The position numbers were made by a program, and so were the translations under genes. From NCBI RefSeq assembly GCF_009494395.1, contig NZ_VZCB01000095.1, positions 62,001 through 126,000 of the forward strand: DNA of 64,000 bases, in the 5' to 3' direction. The notes under the pieces are model-generated. The model did not search any database and was not told the origin of the DNA. It saw only the letters and a list, made by a program, of their open reading frames with translations. Below are positions 1-8,733 of the stretch, one piece after another (positions within the stretch are counted from its first letter, which is position 1; the number at the start of each line of letters is the position of its first letter). Source of the DNA: Segatella copri. Its GTDB lineage: Bacteria; Bacteroidota; Bacteroidia; Bacteroidales; Bacteroidaceae.

Positions 1-777
1 GCCTGGATGAGTGCTTTTGCCAAGCAGAGCGACAAGTGGGGACAGTTGCCTATTATATATAATGTATGCAACAACGCCAAGGCTCCAGAGGGTCAGCCTA
101 CGCTGATTACATGGGATGAGGTTTGTACCCTTTTCCATGAGTTCGGTCACGCCCTCCACGGCATGTTGTCAAAGTGCGGCTACAATACACTTTCAGGAAC
201 AGCCGTGGCTCGCGACTTCGTGGAGATGCCTTCTCAGTTTAACGAGTCGTTCGCCAGCATCCCTGAAATCTTCGACCACTATGCCCGTCATACACAGACC
301 GGAGCAGCCATGCCAGCCGACCTGAAGGAGCGCATGCTGAAGAGCATCAACTTCCAGACAGCCTATTCGCTGGGTGAGAACCTGGCAGCTACCTGCCTCG
401 ACCTGGCTTGGCACGAGTTGACACCAGATGAGATTCCTTCTCCATACATGGCAGGCGCCTTCGAGAAGGAAGCCCTAAACAATGTAGGTTTGCTCAATTC
501 GCAGATTCCTCCTCGCTACAGCACCACCTATTTCAACCATGTATGGGGCGGCGGTTATGCAGCAGGTTACTACAGCTATCTCTGGACAGAGGTGCTCGCC
601 GTGAATGTGGCAGATTACTTTGCCAAGCATGGTGCTTTGGATCCAGCCGTGGGTCAGGCATTCCGTGATAAGGTTCTGAGCCGTGGTAACACCAAGGACC
701 AGATGGAAATGTTCACCGACTTCACCGGCATGAAGCAGCCAGATGCTTCCGAATTGTTGAAAGCAAGAGGAATGTAA
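1..777 (+). CDS. M3 family metallopeptidase, C-terminal part (5' end outside window)
   Basis: Zinc oligopeptidase/peptidyl-dipeptidase family that cuts short peptides. The reading frame is open from base 1, so the start lies upstream. The zinc site HEFGH is encoded at 136-150, followed by DFVEMPSQFNE, matching the family pattern HExGH...DxxExPSxxxE that supplies the third ligand. The C-terminal half of the M3 catalytic domain is present (Y-rich segment GGGYAAGYYSYLW, end LLKARGM). No signal peptide can be judged. It is convergent with the next gene and shares a bidirectional terminator with it. Whether it is Dcp or an oligopeptidase A-type enzyme cannot be decided from this half. Confidence 0.95.
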   Translation, partial: AWMSAFAKQSDKWGQLPIIYNVCNNAKAPEGQPTLITWDEVCTLFHEFGHALHGMLSKCGYNTLSGTAVARDFVEMPSQFNESFASIPEIFDHYARHTQTGAAMPADLKERMLKSINFQTAYSLGENLAATCLDLAWHELTPDEIPSPYMAGAFEKEALNNVGLLNSQIPPRYSTTYFNHVWGGGYAAGYYSYLWTEVLAVNVADYFAKHGALDPAVGQAFRDKVLSRGNTKDQMEMFTDFTGMKQPDASELLKARGM

Positions 778-796
778 GACAAGAAAATCATATAAG

Positions 797-840
797 AAAA
801 AAGCGTCTCCCTGAGAAATCAGGAGGACGCTTTTTCTTTT
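797..840. terminator. bidirectional intrinsic terminator
   Basis: The arms at about 797-810 and 821-835 (AAGCGTCTCCCTGA with TCAGGAGGACGCTT, one bulged base) close on a GAAA loop. There is an A-run before and a T-run after. It serves the M3 peptidase on the + strand and the thioredoxin-like gene on the - strand. Confidence 0.85.
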
Positions 841-855
841 ATAAGACTTTATCAA

Positions 856-1356
856 CTATTTTACCGCCTTAGGAGTCCAGTTCTTCAAGAAGCGGAGAAC
901 CTTCTTCTCATCATAGCCTTTGCCTTCTTCCAGGAAGCTGGAGTCCTGGATATGGAGAACAGTTCCCTTCTCATCCAAAACCACGAAGACAGGGAAACCG
1001 AAACGCTGAGGATTGTTCAGGCACTTCATCAATGACTCTGCCTTCTTCAAAGCCTCAGCACCCGCAGCTTTGCGAGGATTGTAATTCACGTGGATGTACT
1101 CGAAGTTATCATTCACCACCTTGTTTACCGCAGTATCCTTCTCTACGAAATCGGCAAACTTCAAGCACCAAGGGCACCAGTTGCCACCCACCTGACAAAT
1201 CACGAACTTGCCGTCAGCCTTCGCCTTGACCAAGGCCTCATCAATCTGAGTCATCGGATCAATGCTCTCATTATACACTTTCTTCAATGCTCCCTGAGCA
1301 TGCGCCATCACAACAACCATGGTCATCATGAAGGCAAGAGTTACGAGTCTTCTCAT
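856..1356 (-). CDS. secreted thioredoxin-like protein (WCPWC)
   Basis: 166 residues. An N-terminal signal peptide (MRRLVTLAFMMTMVVVMAHAQ) is followed by a single thioredoxin-fold domain. The active-site motif GGNWCPWCLKF resembles the DUF255/thioredoxin_7 type rather than classical WCGPC. A cis-proline-like FGFPVFVVLDEKG segment follows. It probably acts in the periplasm as a disulfide reductase or isomerase; the partner is unknown. Upstream (1366-1407) three near-copies of an ATTATTGTTTCTC repeat occupy the leader. Expressed alone. Confidence 0.85.
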   Translation of the reverse strand: MRRLVTLAFMMTMVVVMAHAQGALKKVYNESIDPMTQIDEALVKAKADGKFVICQVGGNWCPWCLKFADFVEKDTAVNKVVNDNFEYIHVNYNPRKAAGAEALKKAESLMKCLNNPQRFGFPVFVVLDEKGTVLHIQDSSFLEEGKGYDEKKVLRFLKNWTPKAVK

Positions 1357-1460
1357 ACGAAATACTAATTATTGTTTCTCTAAATTATTGTTTCTCTATT
1401 ATTGTTCTAATTCATCCTTTCGTTTGATCTCTTTAAAAGGGGCAACACTCCAGGAAGGAA

Positions 1461-2129
1461 TCAACCCATGTCAAACGGAGTTAATACATTCCTGAGCTTT
1501 TCGAAATCAGCCTTCGTGATGCGCCTGCCCCGAAGACTGCGCACCTGCGGGAAATCAGCGAAATAAGACTCCTGCGTAGTGTACCAGTTATGCGAACTTA
1601 ACTCACTGACCGTCAAAAGCTGGCGCTCCAGGCTGCGGGCGAACCTGGGACTTACCCTAGAAAGGAAATGCTTGCCATCCTTCAGTTCTACAGCCAGAAT
1701 CAGATAGGTCTGAGGTCCTGCAGCCTTCTTCCTAGCCACCACATTCTCGCTCACCTTCCAGCCTTTGGTAGAAGTCATCACCCGAATATCCCAACCGTGT
1801 TTACGATTCAGACTGTCCATCATGCCCCGGAACACGACACCATGAGGAGCCGTATCCTTCAGTCCCGTATAACCGATGATATAATGTATCATCTCATGCA
1901 GAAGCACACTCTTTGCCTGCTTGTCGGTCATATCATAATAGGTAGACATGGAGAGTTTGAAATCGTAAAGCTTGGTACGTCCCCATCGGGAAGAACGCTT
2001 GAAGGCAAGTTGTCCCAACCGGGTCTTGGCACGAGTCAGTCCCAGCTCCGGCAACGGCAGTTTACCCCCGAAATATTCCTGGTCAAAACGTTTGAACCAC
2101 TCCTCCATCCAGTCTATAGTTACTATCAT
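1461..2129 (-). CDS. SprT-like zinc metalloprotease domain protein
   Basis: 222 residues, no signal peptide. N-terminal SprT-like domain: FDQEYFGGKLPLPELGLTRA (family signature FNxxLF..LPxxxL), then the zinc motif LLHEMIHYIIG (HExxH) near residue 80. The C-terminal half (about residues 130-222) has no named domain. SprT/Spartan relatives degrade proteins bound to DNA, but bacterial SprT-like proteins are mostly uncharacterised. Divergent from potA. Confidence 0.85.
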   Translation of the reverse strand: MIVTIDWMEEWFKRFDQEYFGGKLPLPELGLTRAKTRLGQLAFKRSSRWGRTKLYDFKLSMSTYYDMTDKQAKSVLLHEMIHYIIGYTGLKDTAPHGVVFRGMMDSLNRKHGWDIRVMTSTKGWKVSENVVARKKAAGPQTYLILAVELKDGKHFLSRVSPRFARSLERQLLTVSELSSHNWYTTQESYFADFPQVRSLRGRRITKADFEKLRNVLTPFDMG

Positions 2130-2188
2130 ATCTGTATATTTACCGTATATTTATTCAGACGAATCGTCTACATATTACAAAACGAGTG

Positions 2189-2196
2189 CAAAGATA
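2189..2196 (-). promoter_or_regulatory. -7 promoter element for the SprT-like gene
   Basis: On the minus strand this reads TATCTTTG, matching the Bacteroidota -7 consensus TAnnTTTG. No clear TTTG -33 box at standard spacing. Confidence 0.5.
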
Positions 2197-2238
2197 CATT
2201 TTTTTCCGGAAAAACATACATATTTATTAGAAAATGAG

Positions 2239-2246
2239 TAACTTTG
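2239..2246 (+). promoter_or_regulatory. -7 promoter element for potABCD
   Basis: TAACTTTG fits TAnnTTTG, 22 bases before the potA start codon. No canonical -33 box is visible at 19-21 bp spacing. Confidence 0.5.
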
Positions 2247-2268
2247 CAGCCAAATTTTAAAACGAGAA

Positions 2269-3669
2269 ATGAATAAAACAGCACAGCACATCATTGACAT
2301 ACAGAATGTGTCTAAAAGATTTGGCGAGAAAGTAGCCCTCAACGACATCAACCTCTTTGTGAGAAAGGGCGAATTCGTGACCATTCTCGGTCCTTCGGGA
2401 TGCGGAAAAACTACTCTCCTGAGACTTCTGGCTGGATTCGAGACAGCCACAGAGGGCGTCATCACCATAGCAGGGAATGATATTACCAACCTGCCACCCT
2501 ACAAACGCAACGTGAACACGGTGTTCCAGAAATATGCCCTGTTTCCTCACCTCAATGTATTTGACAACATCGCTTTCGGCTTGAAACTCAAGAACACGCC
2601 GAAGGACCAGATCATGCCTAAGGTGAAGCGTGCCTTGAAAATGGTGAACATGAGCGATTACGAATACCGCGACGTCAACTCGCTTTCGGGTGGACAGCAG
2701 CAGCGCATTGCCATCGCCCGTGCCATCGTGAACGAGCCGGAAGTACTCCTGCTCGATGAACCACTTGCTGCACTCGACCTGAAGATGCGCAAGGACATGC
2801 AACTGGAACTGAAGGAAATGCACGAGCGACTGGGCATTACCTTCATCTACGTAACCCACGACCAGGAAGAAGCCCTGACCCTGAGCGACACCATCGTGGT
2901 GATGAGCGAGGGAGAGATTCAGCAGATAGGAACACCTACCGATATCTACAACGAGCCAGCCAACTCTTTTGTGGCAGACTTCATCGGCGAGAGCAACATC
3001 TTCTGCGGAACGATGGTCCACGATTGTCTGGTCAAGGTGGCAGGAGCAGAGATTCCTTGTGTAGACAAGGGATTCGGCTGCAACCAGGAAGTGGATGTAG
3101 TGATCAGACCGGAAGACATCGAAGTTTCTACCGATACGGAGCACGCCCAGTTTGTGGGTAAGATTACCTCTTCCATCTTCAAGGGCGTGCACTACGAGAT
3201 GCTTGCCGAGAGCGACAAGGGCTGCGAGTTCCTGATTCAGAACTACAAGCATTTCGAGGTGGGACAGACCATCGGCATGAGCGTGATTCCCGACAACATC
3301 CACATCATGAAGAAGGAGCGCACCACGAACACCTTCCAGGCGAAGGTGAACGGCGACGGAACCATCGAGTTCATGGGCTGCGAATACCAGATAGCGATTC
3401 CTGAAGAGAAGAGTAAGATTCATACCGATGAAGAAGGCAAGGAAGTGATCAATGTGACCGTGGATTTCGGCAAGATTGAGCTTTTCGACAACGAGAGCGA
3501 AGGAACCTTTACCGGTGACATCTGCTTCATTCTCTACAAAGGCGACCATTATCACCTGACGATAGACACCGACTGGGGCGAGAAGCTCTACGTAGACACT
3601 CTGGATGTCTGGGATTTGGGCGACCACGTGGCAATCACCATTCCAAAGGAAAACATTTCGTTTGAATAA
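2269..3669 (+). CDS. potA: spermidine/putrescine ABC importer, ATPase PotA
   Basis: Drives polyamine uptake. ABC domain in residues 1-240: Walker A GPSGCGKT, signature LSGGQQQR, Walker [13 protein letters not shown]-loop [13 protein letters not shown] domain follows ([12 protein letters not shown], about 270-350). The protein then continues for a further 110 or so residues with a second TOBE-like repeat ([15 protein letters not shown]...[10 protein letters not shown]), making 466 residues against about 380 for the E. coli protein. The duplicated regulatory C-terminus is the unusual feature. First gene of a complete potABCD operon, all on one strand. Confidence 0.95.
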   Translation: MNKTAQHIIDIQNVSKRFGEKVALNDINLFVRKGEFVTILGPSGCGKTTLLRLLAGFETATEGVITIAGNDITNLPPYKRNVNTVFQKYALFPHLNVFDNIAFGLKLKNTPKDQIMPKVKRALKMVNMSDYEYRDVNSLSGGQQQRIAIARAIVNEPEVLLLDEPLAALDLKMRKDMQLELKEMHERLGITFIYVTHDQEEALTLSDTIVVMSEGEIQQIGTPTDIYNEPANSFVADFIGESNIFCGTMVHDCLVKVAGAEIPCVDKGFGCNQEVDVVIRPEDIEVSTDTEHAQFVGKITSSIFKGVHYEMLAESDKGCEFLIQNYKHFEVGQTIGMSVIPDNIHIMKKERTTNTFQAKVNGDGTIEFMGCEYQIAIPEEKSKIHTDEEGKEVINVTVDFGKIELFDNESEGTFTGDICFILYKGDHYHLTIDTDWGEKLYVDTLDVWDLGDHVAITIPKENISFE

Positions 3670-3670
3670 A

Positions 3671-3702
3671 AATTATTAATTATCAATTATAAATTGAACA
3701 TT
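3671..3702 (+). repeat. dispersed A/T-rich repeat, family C, copy 1 (at the potB start)
   Basis: AATTATTAATTATC followed by AATTATAAATTGAACATT. The same pattern, read on the minus strand, precedes the RecD-like helicase ATG at 12810-12841. Here the only plausible potB start codon (TTG, 3694) lies inside the repeat. Confidence 0.55.
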
Positions 3703-4479
3703 ATCAAGTTTATCTCTTCGCGACAAAGCTGGTCAATACCGTACGCCATCTTTGCGGCAATATTCGTGGTGCTGCCGTTGATTCTCATCGTAGTGTTCGC
3801 ATTTACCGATGAGAACGGGAGTCTGACGCTCTACAATTTCCAGAAATTCCTGGCGCACCCGGAAGCCATCAATACCTTCGTGTATTCTATCGGCATTGCC
3901 TTTCTCAACACCCTGCTCTGCATTCTGTTGGGTTATCCGGCTGCCTATATTCTGACCCAGACCAAGATGAAATACGCCAACACCATCGTGATGCTCTTCA
4001 TCCTGCCGATGTGGGTGAACATCCTGGTGCGCACACTTGCCACCGTGGCACTCTTCGATTTCGCCGACTTCCCGTTGGGCGAAGGCGCCCTCCTGTTTGG
4101 TATGGTCTACAACTTCATCCCATTCATGATTTATCCTATCTATAATACGCTGCAGAAGATGGACCGCAGCTATATAGAGGCAGCCGAAGACCTGGGCGCA
4201 TCGCCTTGGCAACAGTTCATCAAAGTCATCCTTCCCCTCTCCATGCCGGGCGTGGCTAGTGGCATTCTGATGGTTTTCATGCCCACCATCTCCACCTTTG
4301 CCATTTCGGAACTGCTGACGATGAACAACATCAAGCTCTTCGGAACAACCATCCAGGAAAACATCAACAATTCGATGTGGAACTATGGTGCAGCACTCTC
4401 GCTCATCATGCTCTTCCTCATCGGCGCATCAACATTGATTGCCGGTGACGGCAGCAAGCAGGAAGGAGGTATCAGATGA
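3694..4479 (+). CDS. potB: spermidine/putrescine ABC importer, permease PotB
   Basis: Inner-membrane channel subunit, 261 residues, about six transmembrane helices. The binding-protein-dependent transport motif EAAEDLGASPWQQFIKVILPL (the EAA loop that contacts PotA) is near residue 160. The start is TTG; no in-frame ATG occurs before the second helix, and the TTG product begins with a short polar stretch before the first helix, as expected. Its TGA overlaps the potC ATG (ATGA), indicating translational coupling. Confidence 0.93.
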   Translation: MNIIKFISSRQSWSIPYAIFAAIFVVLPLILIVVFAFTDENGSLTLYNFQKFLAHPEAINTFVYSIGIAFLNTLLCILLGYPAAYILTQTKMKYANTIVMLFILPMWVNILVRTLATVALFDFADFPLGEGALLFGMVYNFIPFMIYPIYNTLQKMDRSYIEAAEDLGASPWQQFIKVILPLSMPGVASGILMVFMPTISTFAISELLTMNNIKLFGTTIQENINNSMWNYGAALSLIMLFLIGASTLIAGDGSKQEGGIR

Positions 4480-5297
4480 TGCAAACAATATTCAGCAAGG
4501 AAATGATGAAGAAAGTATTCTGCCAGGGCTATCTGTGGCTGCTCCTGCTGCTGCTCTATTCCCCTATTCTCATCATCGTCATCTTCTCGTTTACCGAGGC
4601 AAGGGTGATGGGCAACTGGACCGGCTTCTCCCTGCAGCTCTACAAGAATCTCTTCGTAGAGGGAACTCACCATTCGTTGACAGCGGCACTCGTCAATACG
4701 ATTAGCATCGCGCTGATTACCGCCACCGTTTCAACCCTCTTCGGAACCCTCACCGCCATCGGAATCTATAATCTGCGGAACCGTTATGCGAGAAACGCCA
4801 TCCAGTTTGTGAACAACATTCCGATATTGAACGGCGACATCATCATCGGTATTTCGCTCTTCCTGCTCTTCATCACGCTGGGCATTCCTCAGGGCTATAC
4901 TACGGTGGTCATCTCTCACATCACCTTCTGTCTGCCCTACGTCATTCTGAGCGTAATGCCAAGATTGAAACAGATGAATCCGAACCTCTATGAGGCGGCG
5001 CTCGATTTGGGAGCTTCACCGATGCAGGCATTGCGCAAGGTGATTATTCCGGAAATATTGCCGGGAATGATTTCGGGCTTCATGCTCGCCATCACCATGA
5101 GTATCGACGATTTCGCCGTCACCATCTTCACCATCGGCAACGAAGGTCTGGAGACGCTCTCCACCTTTATCTATGCAGATGCGAGAAAGGGAGGACTGAC
5201 GCCGGAACTCCGTCCGCTGAGTACGATTATCTTCGTGCTGGTGCTCGTGATGCTGATTATCATCAATCGTCGTTCAGAAAAAAACAAGAAGAAATAA
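4476..5297 (+). CDS. potC: spermidine/putrescine ABC importer, permease PotC
   Basis: Second channel subunit, 273 residues, six predicted helices (first: WLLLLLLYSPILIIVIFSF). The EAA loop YEAALDLGASPMQALRKVI is near residue 170, and the typical PotC segment SIDDFAVTIFTIG follows. The start overlaps potB by 4 bases; potD follows after 3 bases. The C-terminus is lysine-rich (RRSEKNKKK), facing the cytoplasm. Confidence 0.94.
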   Translation: MMQTIFSKEMMKKVFCQGYLWLLLLLLYSPILIIVIFSFTEARVMGNWTGFSLQLYKNLFVEGTHHSLTAALVNTISIALITATVSTLFGTLTAIGIYNLRNRYARNAIQFVNNIPILNGDIIIGISLFLLFITLGIPQGYTTVVISHITFCLPYVILSVMPRLKQMNPNLYEAALDLGASPMQALRKVIIPEILPGMISGFMLAITMSIDDFAVTIFTIGNEGLETLSTFIYADARKGGLTPELRPLSTIIFVLVLVMLIIINRRSEKNKKK

Positions 5298-5300
5298 AAA

Positions 5301-6698
5301 ATGAAGAACAAGATATTTTTGGGAGTTAAAGGAGTTAAGAGAGTTAAAGGAGTCAAGACAATAGCTTTTCTTTTCCTGAGCCTGCTGATGATTCTGCAGC
5401 TCTCTTCCTGCTACAACAAGGAGAACAGAGAGGAGATTCTGAAGGTTTACAACTGGGGAGACTACATTGACGAGGATATTCTTGCAGAATTCCCGAAATG
5501 GTATGAGGAACAGACCGGAAAGAAGATCCGGGTCATCTACCAGACCTTCGACATCAATGAGGTGATGCTGACCAAGATTGAGCGCGGTCATGAAGACTAC
5601 GACGTGGTGTGTCCGTCGGAATACATCATCGAGCGAATGCTCCGCAAGGACCTTCTGCTGCCCATCGACACGGCGTTCGGCAAGACTCCGAACTATCTGA
5701 AGAACGTGTCGCCCTACATCGTGGAGCAGATTGATGCAACTTCCAATCACGGTCGCATCGCCCACAACTATGCCGTTCCCTATATGTGGGGAACCTGCGG
5801 AATCTTATATAATAAGGTACACGTACCGCAGAAGGACGCACAGACCTGGGGCACGCTCTGGAACAGAAAGTATCGTGGCAAGTTGCTGATGAAGGATTCC
5901 TACCGCGATTCCTACGGCACGGCTCTGATCTGGGAACACCGCAAAGACCTGGCTGCAGGCAAGGTAACCGTTCCGGAACTGATGAACGATTATTCGCCAA
6001 AGGCTATTGCCATCGTAGAAAGACAGCTGAAGGCGCTGAAGCCCAACATCGAGGGATGGGAGGCAGACTTCGGCAAGGAGACGATGACCAAGGGAAAGGC
6101 TTACCTGAACATGACCTGGAGCGGTGATGCTGTATGGGCGATAGAGGAAGCCGGAAACGTGGGTGTTGATTTGGGTTATGAAGTGCCGAAGGAAGGCAGC
6201 AACGTATGGTTTGACGGTTGGGTGATTCCGAAATACTCCCGCAATCCGAAGGCAGCCTCCTACTTCATCAACTATCTCTGCCAGGAAGACGTGGCACTTG
6301 CCAACATGGAGACCACGGGTTATGTGAGCAGCGTGGCTGGCAGGAAGGTGCTGGAAGCGATGAGCGACAAGGAAGCTTATCCTGAGACCGTGAACCTGGC
6401 TTACTTCTTTGGAGAGGAAGGCAGAAAGGCGCACCTGAACCCAATCATGTATCCGGACAGCACAGTGGTGGCAAGATGCGCCATGATTCATGATGCTGGC
6501 GATCATACTCCAGAAGTTTTGGACATGTGGTCGAAGGTAAAGGGCGACAACCTGGGTGGCGGAATCGTCATCTTCCTCTTAGCCGTAGTCCTTGCCCTGA
6601 CCGTCTTCGTAGCCATCAAGAAATATGAGCACTACAAGCACAGAAGATTGTCAAGAAAGCATCGCAGAAGACACGTTATTAAAGTGAAGAACGAATAG
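5301..6698 (+). CDS. potD: spermidine/putrescine-binding lipoprotein PotD with extra C-terminal membrane anchor
   Basis: Polyamine-binding component. The N-terminus has a repetitive basic stretch (GVKGVKRVKGVK) before a hydrophobic helix and lipobox LSSC, so it is lipid-anchored. The body (about residues 45-400) is PotD-like: KVYNWGDYIDEDIL, GYEVPKEGSNVWFDGWVIPK. Unusually it continues with a second hydrophobic helix (GGGIVIFLLAVVLALTVFVA) and a very basic tail, 465 residues against about 350 normally. The last codons and stop fall in a family A dispersed repeat. Both ends therefore look remodelled by repeats. Confidence 0.93.
   Translation: MKNKIFLGVKGVKRVKGVKTIAFLFLSLLMILQLSSCYNKENREEILKVYNWGDYIDEDILAEFPKWYEEQTGKKIRVIYQTFDINEVMLTKIERGHEDYDVVCPSEYIIERMLRKDLLLPIDTAFGKTPNYLKNVSPYIVEQIDATSNHGRIAHNYAVPYMWGTCGILYNKVHVPQKDAQTWGTLWNRKYRGKLLMKDSYRDSYGTALIWEHRKDLAAGKVTVPELMNDYSPKAIAIVERQLKALKPNIEGWEADFGKETMTKGKAYLNMTWSGDAVWAIEEAGNVGVDLGYEVPKEGSNVWFDGWVIPKYSRNPKAASYFINYLCQEDVALANMETTGYVSSVAGRKVLEAMSDKEAYPETVNLAYFFGEEGRKAHLNPIMYPDSTVVARCAMIHDAGDHTPEVLDMWSKVKGDNLGGGIVIFLLAVVLALTVFVAIKKYEHYKHRRLSRKHRRRHVIKVKNE
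5329..5360 (+). repeat. short tandem GGAGTTAAA-type repeat inside the potD signal region
   Basis: Four near-copies of GGAGTTAAA/GAGTTAAGA in a row encode GVKGVKRVKGVK. Similar GGAAGTTAAGG units occur at 50381-50416, upstream of the efflux adaptor gene. Confidence 0.6.
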
Positions 6699-6716
6699 TG
6701 AAGAGTGGAGAATTCT
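6682..6716 (+). repeat. dispersed repeat family A, partial copy 4 (potD 3' end)
   Basis: AAGTGAAGAACGAATAGTGA then AGAGTGGAGAATTC matches the left 7-mer array (GTGAAGA) and the AATTC junction of the fuller copy at 52538-52629. It supplies the last potD codons and stop. Confidence 0.55.
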
Positions 6717-6796
6717 CTTTTTTTATGGATTAAAGCTGGGAAAGCAAGGGAAAATTGAACTTTTTTGAAGAAAAACAGAAAAAAGTTGCAGAAAAA

Positions 6797-6828
6797 TTTG
6801 GTGGAATGAAAAAAAAGTACTACCTTTG
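6797..6828 (+). promoter_or_regulatory. promoter of tRNA-Tyr
   Basis: TTTG (6797-6800), 20-bp spacer, TACCTTTG (6821-6828): an exact Bacteroidota housekeeping promoter, 27 bases before the mature tRNA 5' end. Confidence 0.85.
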
Positions 6829-6854
6829 CACTCGCTTTTAAGAACAAAGCGTTT

Positions 6855-6936
6855 GGGTAGTTACCAGAGTGGCCAAATGGGGCAGACTGTAAATCTGCTG
6901 GCTATGCCTTCGGTGGTTCGAATCCATCACTACCCA
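6855..6936 (+). tRNA. tRNA-Tyr (anticodon GTA)
   Basis: The acceptor stem GGGTAGT/ACTACCC closes the molecule. Anticodon stem GCAGA/TCTGC (6882-6886/6894-6898) holds the loop CTGTAAA with anticodon GTA at 6889-6891. A long variable arm marks a class II tRNA, as expected for bacterial tRNA-Tyr. T arm GGTTCGAATCC is present. Discriminator A at 6936; CCA is not encoded. 82 nt, monocistronic, own promoter and terminator. Confidence 0.97.
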
Positions 6937-6969
6937 CTTTTCCCAAAATAACTCAAAAAAATTTAAGAG

Positions 6970-6999
6970 TCCGGTTTTCGAAAGAGAATCGGATTTTTT
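6970..6999 (+). terminator. intrinsic terminator of tRNA-Tyr
   Basis: A 10-bp stem TCCGGTTTTC/GAGAATCGGA with a GAAA loop and two G-T pairs is followed by six T. Confidence 0.85.
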
Positions 7000-7044
7000 C
7001 GTTTTAATATATCCACATGATTTCAGTAATAAGAGGGCACTAGG

Positions 7045-7072
7045 CACCTTACAGCCTAAAGACTGTAAGGTG
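7045..7072. repeat. perfect 10-bp inverted repeat over the propeller gene stop codon
   Basis: CACCTTACAG, 8-nt loop, CTGTAAGGTG. No T-run follows on the minus strand, so it is more likely an mRNA 3'-end stem than a classic terminator. Confidence 0.6.
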
Positions 7073-8608
7073 ATCATCATATACAGCTAGCACATTTCTG
7101 CCCTTGAGCAGGGCGGCTACAGGCTTGCCTTTCAGTTTTCCGATAGAGGAACCATCGGGATGAATCAGCCTAAAGTTGGATTTGTCATCCCTGTTTTGTA
7201 TGCAAAGCACATCATCCAAACGGAAACAAACGGAGAAAGTCTCGTAGAGATCATAAGATTCAAGAATGTCCAACTTGTCATTGAAGACAAAAAGCTTGTT
7301 GGTACTGGTCTGCATCGGGCACACCTTGTCGAATGCCTCCACTAAAGTCAGCTTTGGTGCAAGTCCATGAAACGCATAGAATGGTTTTCTCAACACCATA
7401 GTAAAAGCCCCATTGGCTCTGCGATCCCAATCTTTGCTGATGACAGCAGAATCAGCAAATGACAGATATACAGCCTTGTCGGAACCAGCAAGGAAGACAC
7501 CACTCTCCGTGAGCATTCCGTCGTTCATGATATGTTTCTTGTCGTATAAAGGAAACATCTTCTCCCTATCTCCCGTCTGTGCATCAAAAGAAGCCAAGAA
7601 AGGCTTGCCACACTTCACCGTACCTCTCATAAGACTGTTGCCATAACCGTAATTGAGCATCAATATCTTGCCATCCCTAAGCAGAAGATGAGCCGTAGAA
7701 GCCTCCTTGTCCTGGAAATCATACTTCCAGCGTGTTTGCAAACTGTCCGCTCCCAAACAATAGAGGCTTTTTCTATCACTAATATACAAGTTAGAGCCCA
7801 CCTGAAGGATATTGGAAGTCAAGCCCGTAATGATATATGGATTAAGATTATAATAATAGTAATAAAAAGGAGAATTAAATCCGATGGTGACTGCCGCAGA
7901 CAAGACATTGGTCAATGCCAAAGCCATCATGCCCTTGGAATCATGGATGCCAGTCACAGCCTTCACTTTCTTGATTTCACCCGAATGGATGTTGATTTCG
8001 TTGATGTCATCACCCACAACCACCAGGTGAGTGGAATCCACCATGCAAGCATCTTTCCATCCCACGTTCTTGGTCATCGGAATCTCGGCATCCCACAACA
8101 GCATTCCTGTACTCAGGCGATAAGCGTATGTCTTGCTGCCTCCCACTTTCTCAAGTCCCACCACGATATCCAAGCTATCATTGAAATAGACAGGATAAAG
8201 ATACTGCGTCCATAGCGACTGGCCCGTCTTGGTATCAGACAAGGTCAAGAGTGACTTGCCTGTACTTTTCAGAGTGGAGGAAAGCAGCACTCCCTCGGAA
8301 CAGACGCCATAGAGTTTTGACAAAGAAAGTTTCAGCGACTTTTGCCATTGCACTTCCAGGGTATTGGCATCTAGTGAATAGAGATAGCCAGTATCGGTAT
8401 TTTTTCCTTTTTTAGTGGTATCACAAGCGAAGACGATGAGCGTACTATCGCAATTGTAGGCCTGGAGAATGCGCTTGTGCAAATCTATTGACTTGCCACA
8501 GATGGGGGCACCTTCATCCATATCCGCAACTTGGACTGATTCTACAGTCGTCTGCGCTGACATCCCTATCGAGAAGATCAACTGCAAGAATAAAATAATC
8601 TTTTTCAT
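7049..8608 (-). CDS. secreted PQQ-type beta-propeller protein, function unknown
   Basis: 519 residues with signal peptide (MKKIILFLQLIFSIGMSAQ). Repeated blade motifs of the PQQ-like type are visible: YSLDANTLEVQWQKSL, DTKTGQSLWTQYL, RLSTGMLLWDAEI, FDAQTGDREKMF. No catalytic or metal site is recognisable. Such propellers usually bind proteins or ligands; I cannot name the partner. A perfect 10-bp inverted repeat (7045-7054/7063-7072, CACCTTACAG) overlaps the stop codon and may help end the transcript. Monocistronic. Confidence 0.75.
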   Translation of the reverse strand: MKKIILFLQLIFSIGMSAQTTVESVQVADMDEGAPICGKSIDLHKRILQAYNCDSTLIVFACDTTKKGKNTDTGYLYSLDANTLEVQWQKSLKLSLSKLYGVCSEGVLLSSTLKSTGKSLLTLSDTKTGQSLWTQYLYPVYFNDSLDIVVGLEKVGGSKTYAYRLSTGMLLWDAEIPMTKNVGWKDACMVDSTHLVVVGDDINEINIHSGEIKKVKAVTGIHDSKGMMALALTNVLSAAVTIGFNSPFYYYYYNLNPYIITGLTSNILQVGSNLYISDRKSLYCLGADSLQTRWKYDFQDKEASTAHLLLRDGKILMLNYGYGNSLMRGTVKCGKPFLASFDAQTGDREKMFPLYDKKHIMNDGMLTESGVFLAGSDKAVYLSFADSAVISKDWDRRANGAFTMVLRKPFYAFHGLAPKLTLVEAFDKVCPMQTSTNKLFVFNDKLDILESYDLYETFSVCFRLDDVLCIQNRDDKSNFRLIHPDGSSIGKLKGKPVAALLKGRNVLAVYDDHLTVFRL

Positions 8609-8684
8609 ATTTATGTTAGCCTTAATTCCGCAACACTATTATAAATCAAACTTCTTAAGTAACTGGGTGGGCAAGTTACAAAAG

Positions 8685-8714
8685 AAGAGCAGCGATCCGT
8701 CCGTCGCTACTCTT
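8685..8714 (-). terminator. terminator-like hairpin after fcl
   Basis: The arms AAGAGCAGCGA and TCGCTACTCTT pair with one mismatch around an 8-nt loop; on the minus strand a TTCTTTTG tract follows. It lies 20 bases past the fcl stop. Confidence 0.55.
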
Positions 8715-8733
8715 CCCTATCCATATTTTGTAT

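Noticed and set aside
2257..3627. 456-codon open frame on the - strand opposite potA
   Set aside because: Shadow of potA; no motifs, and potA has all ABC signatures in the other strand.
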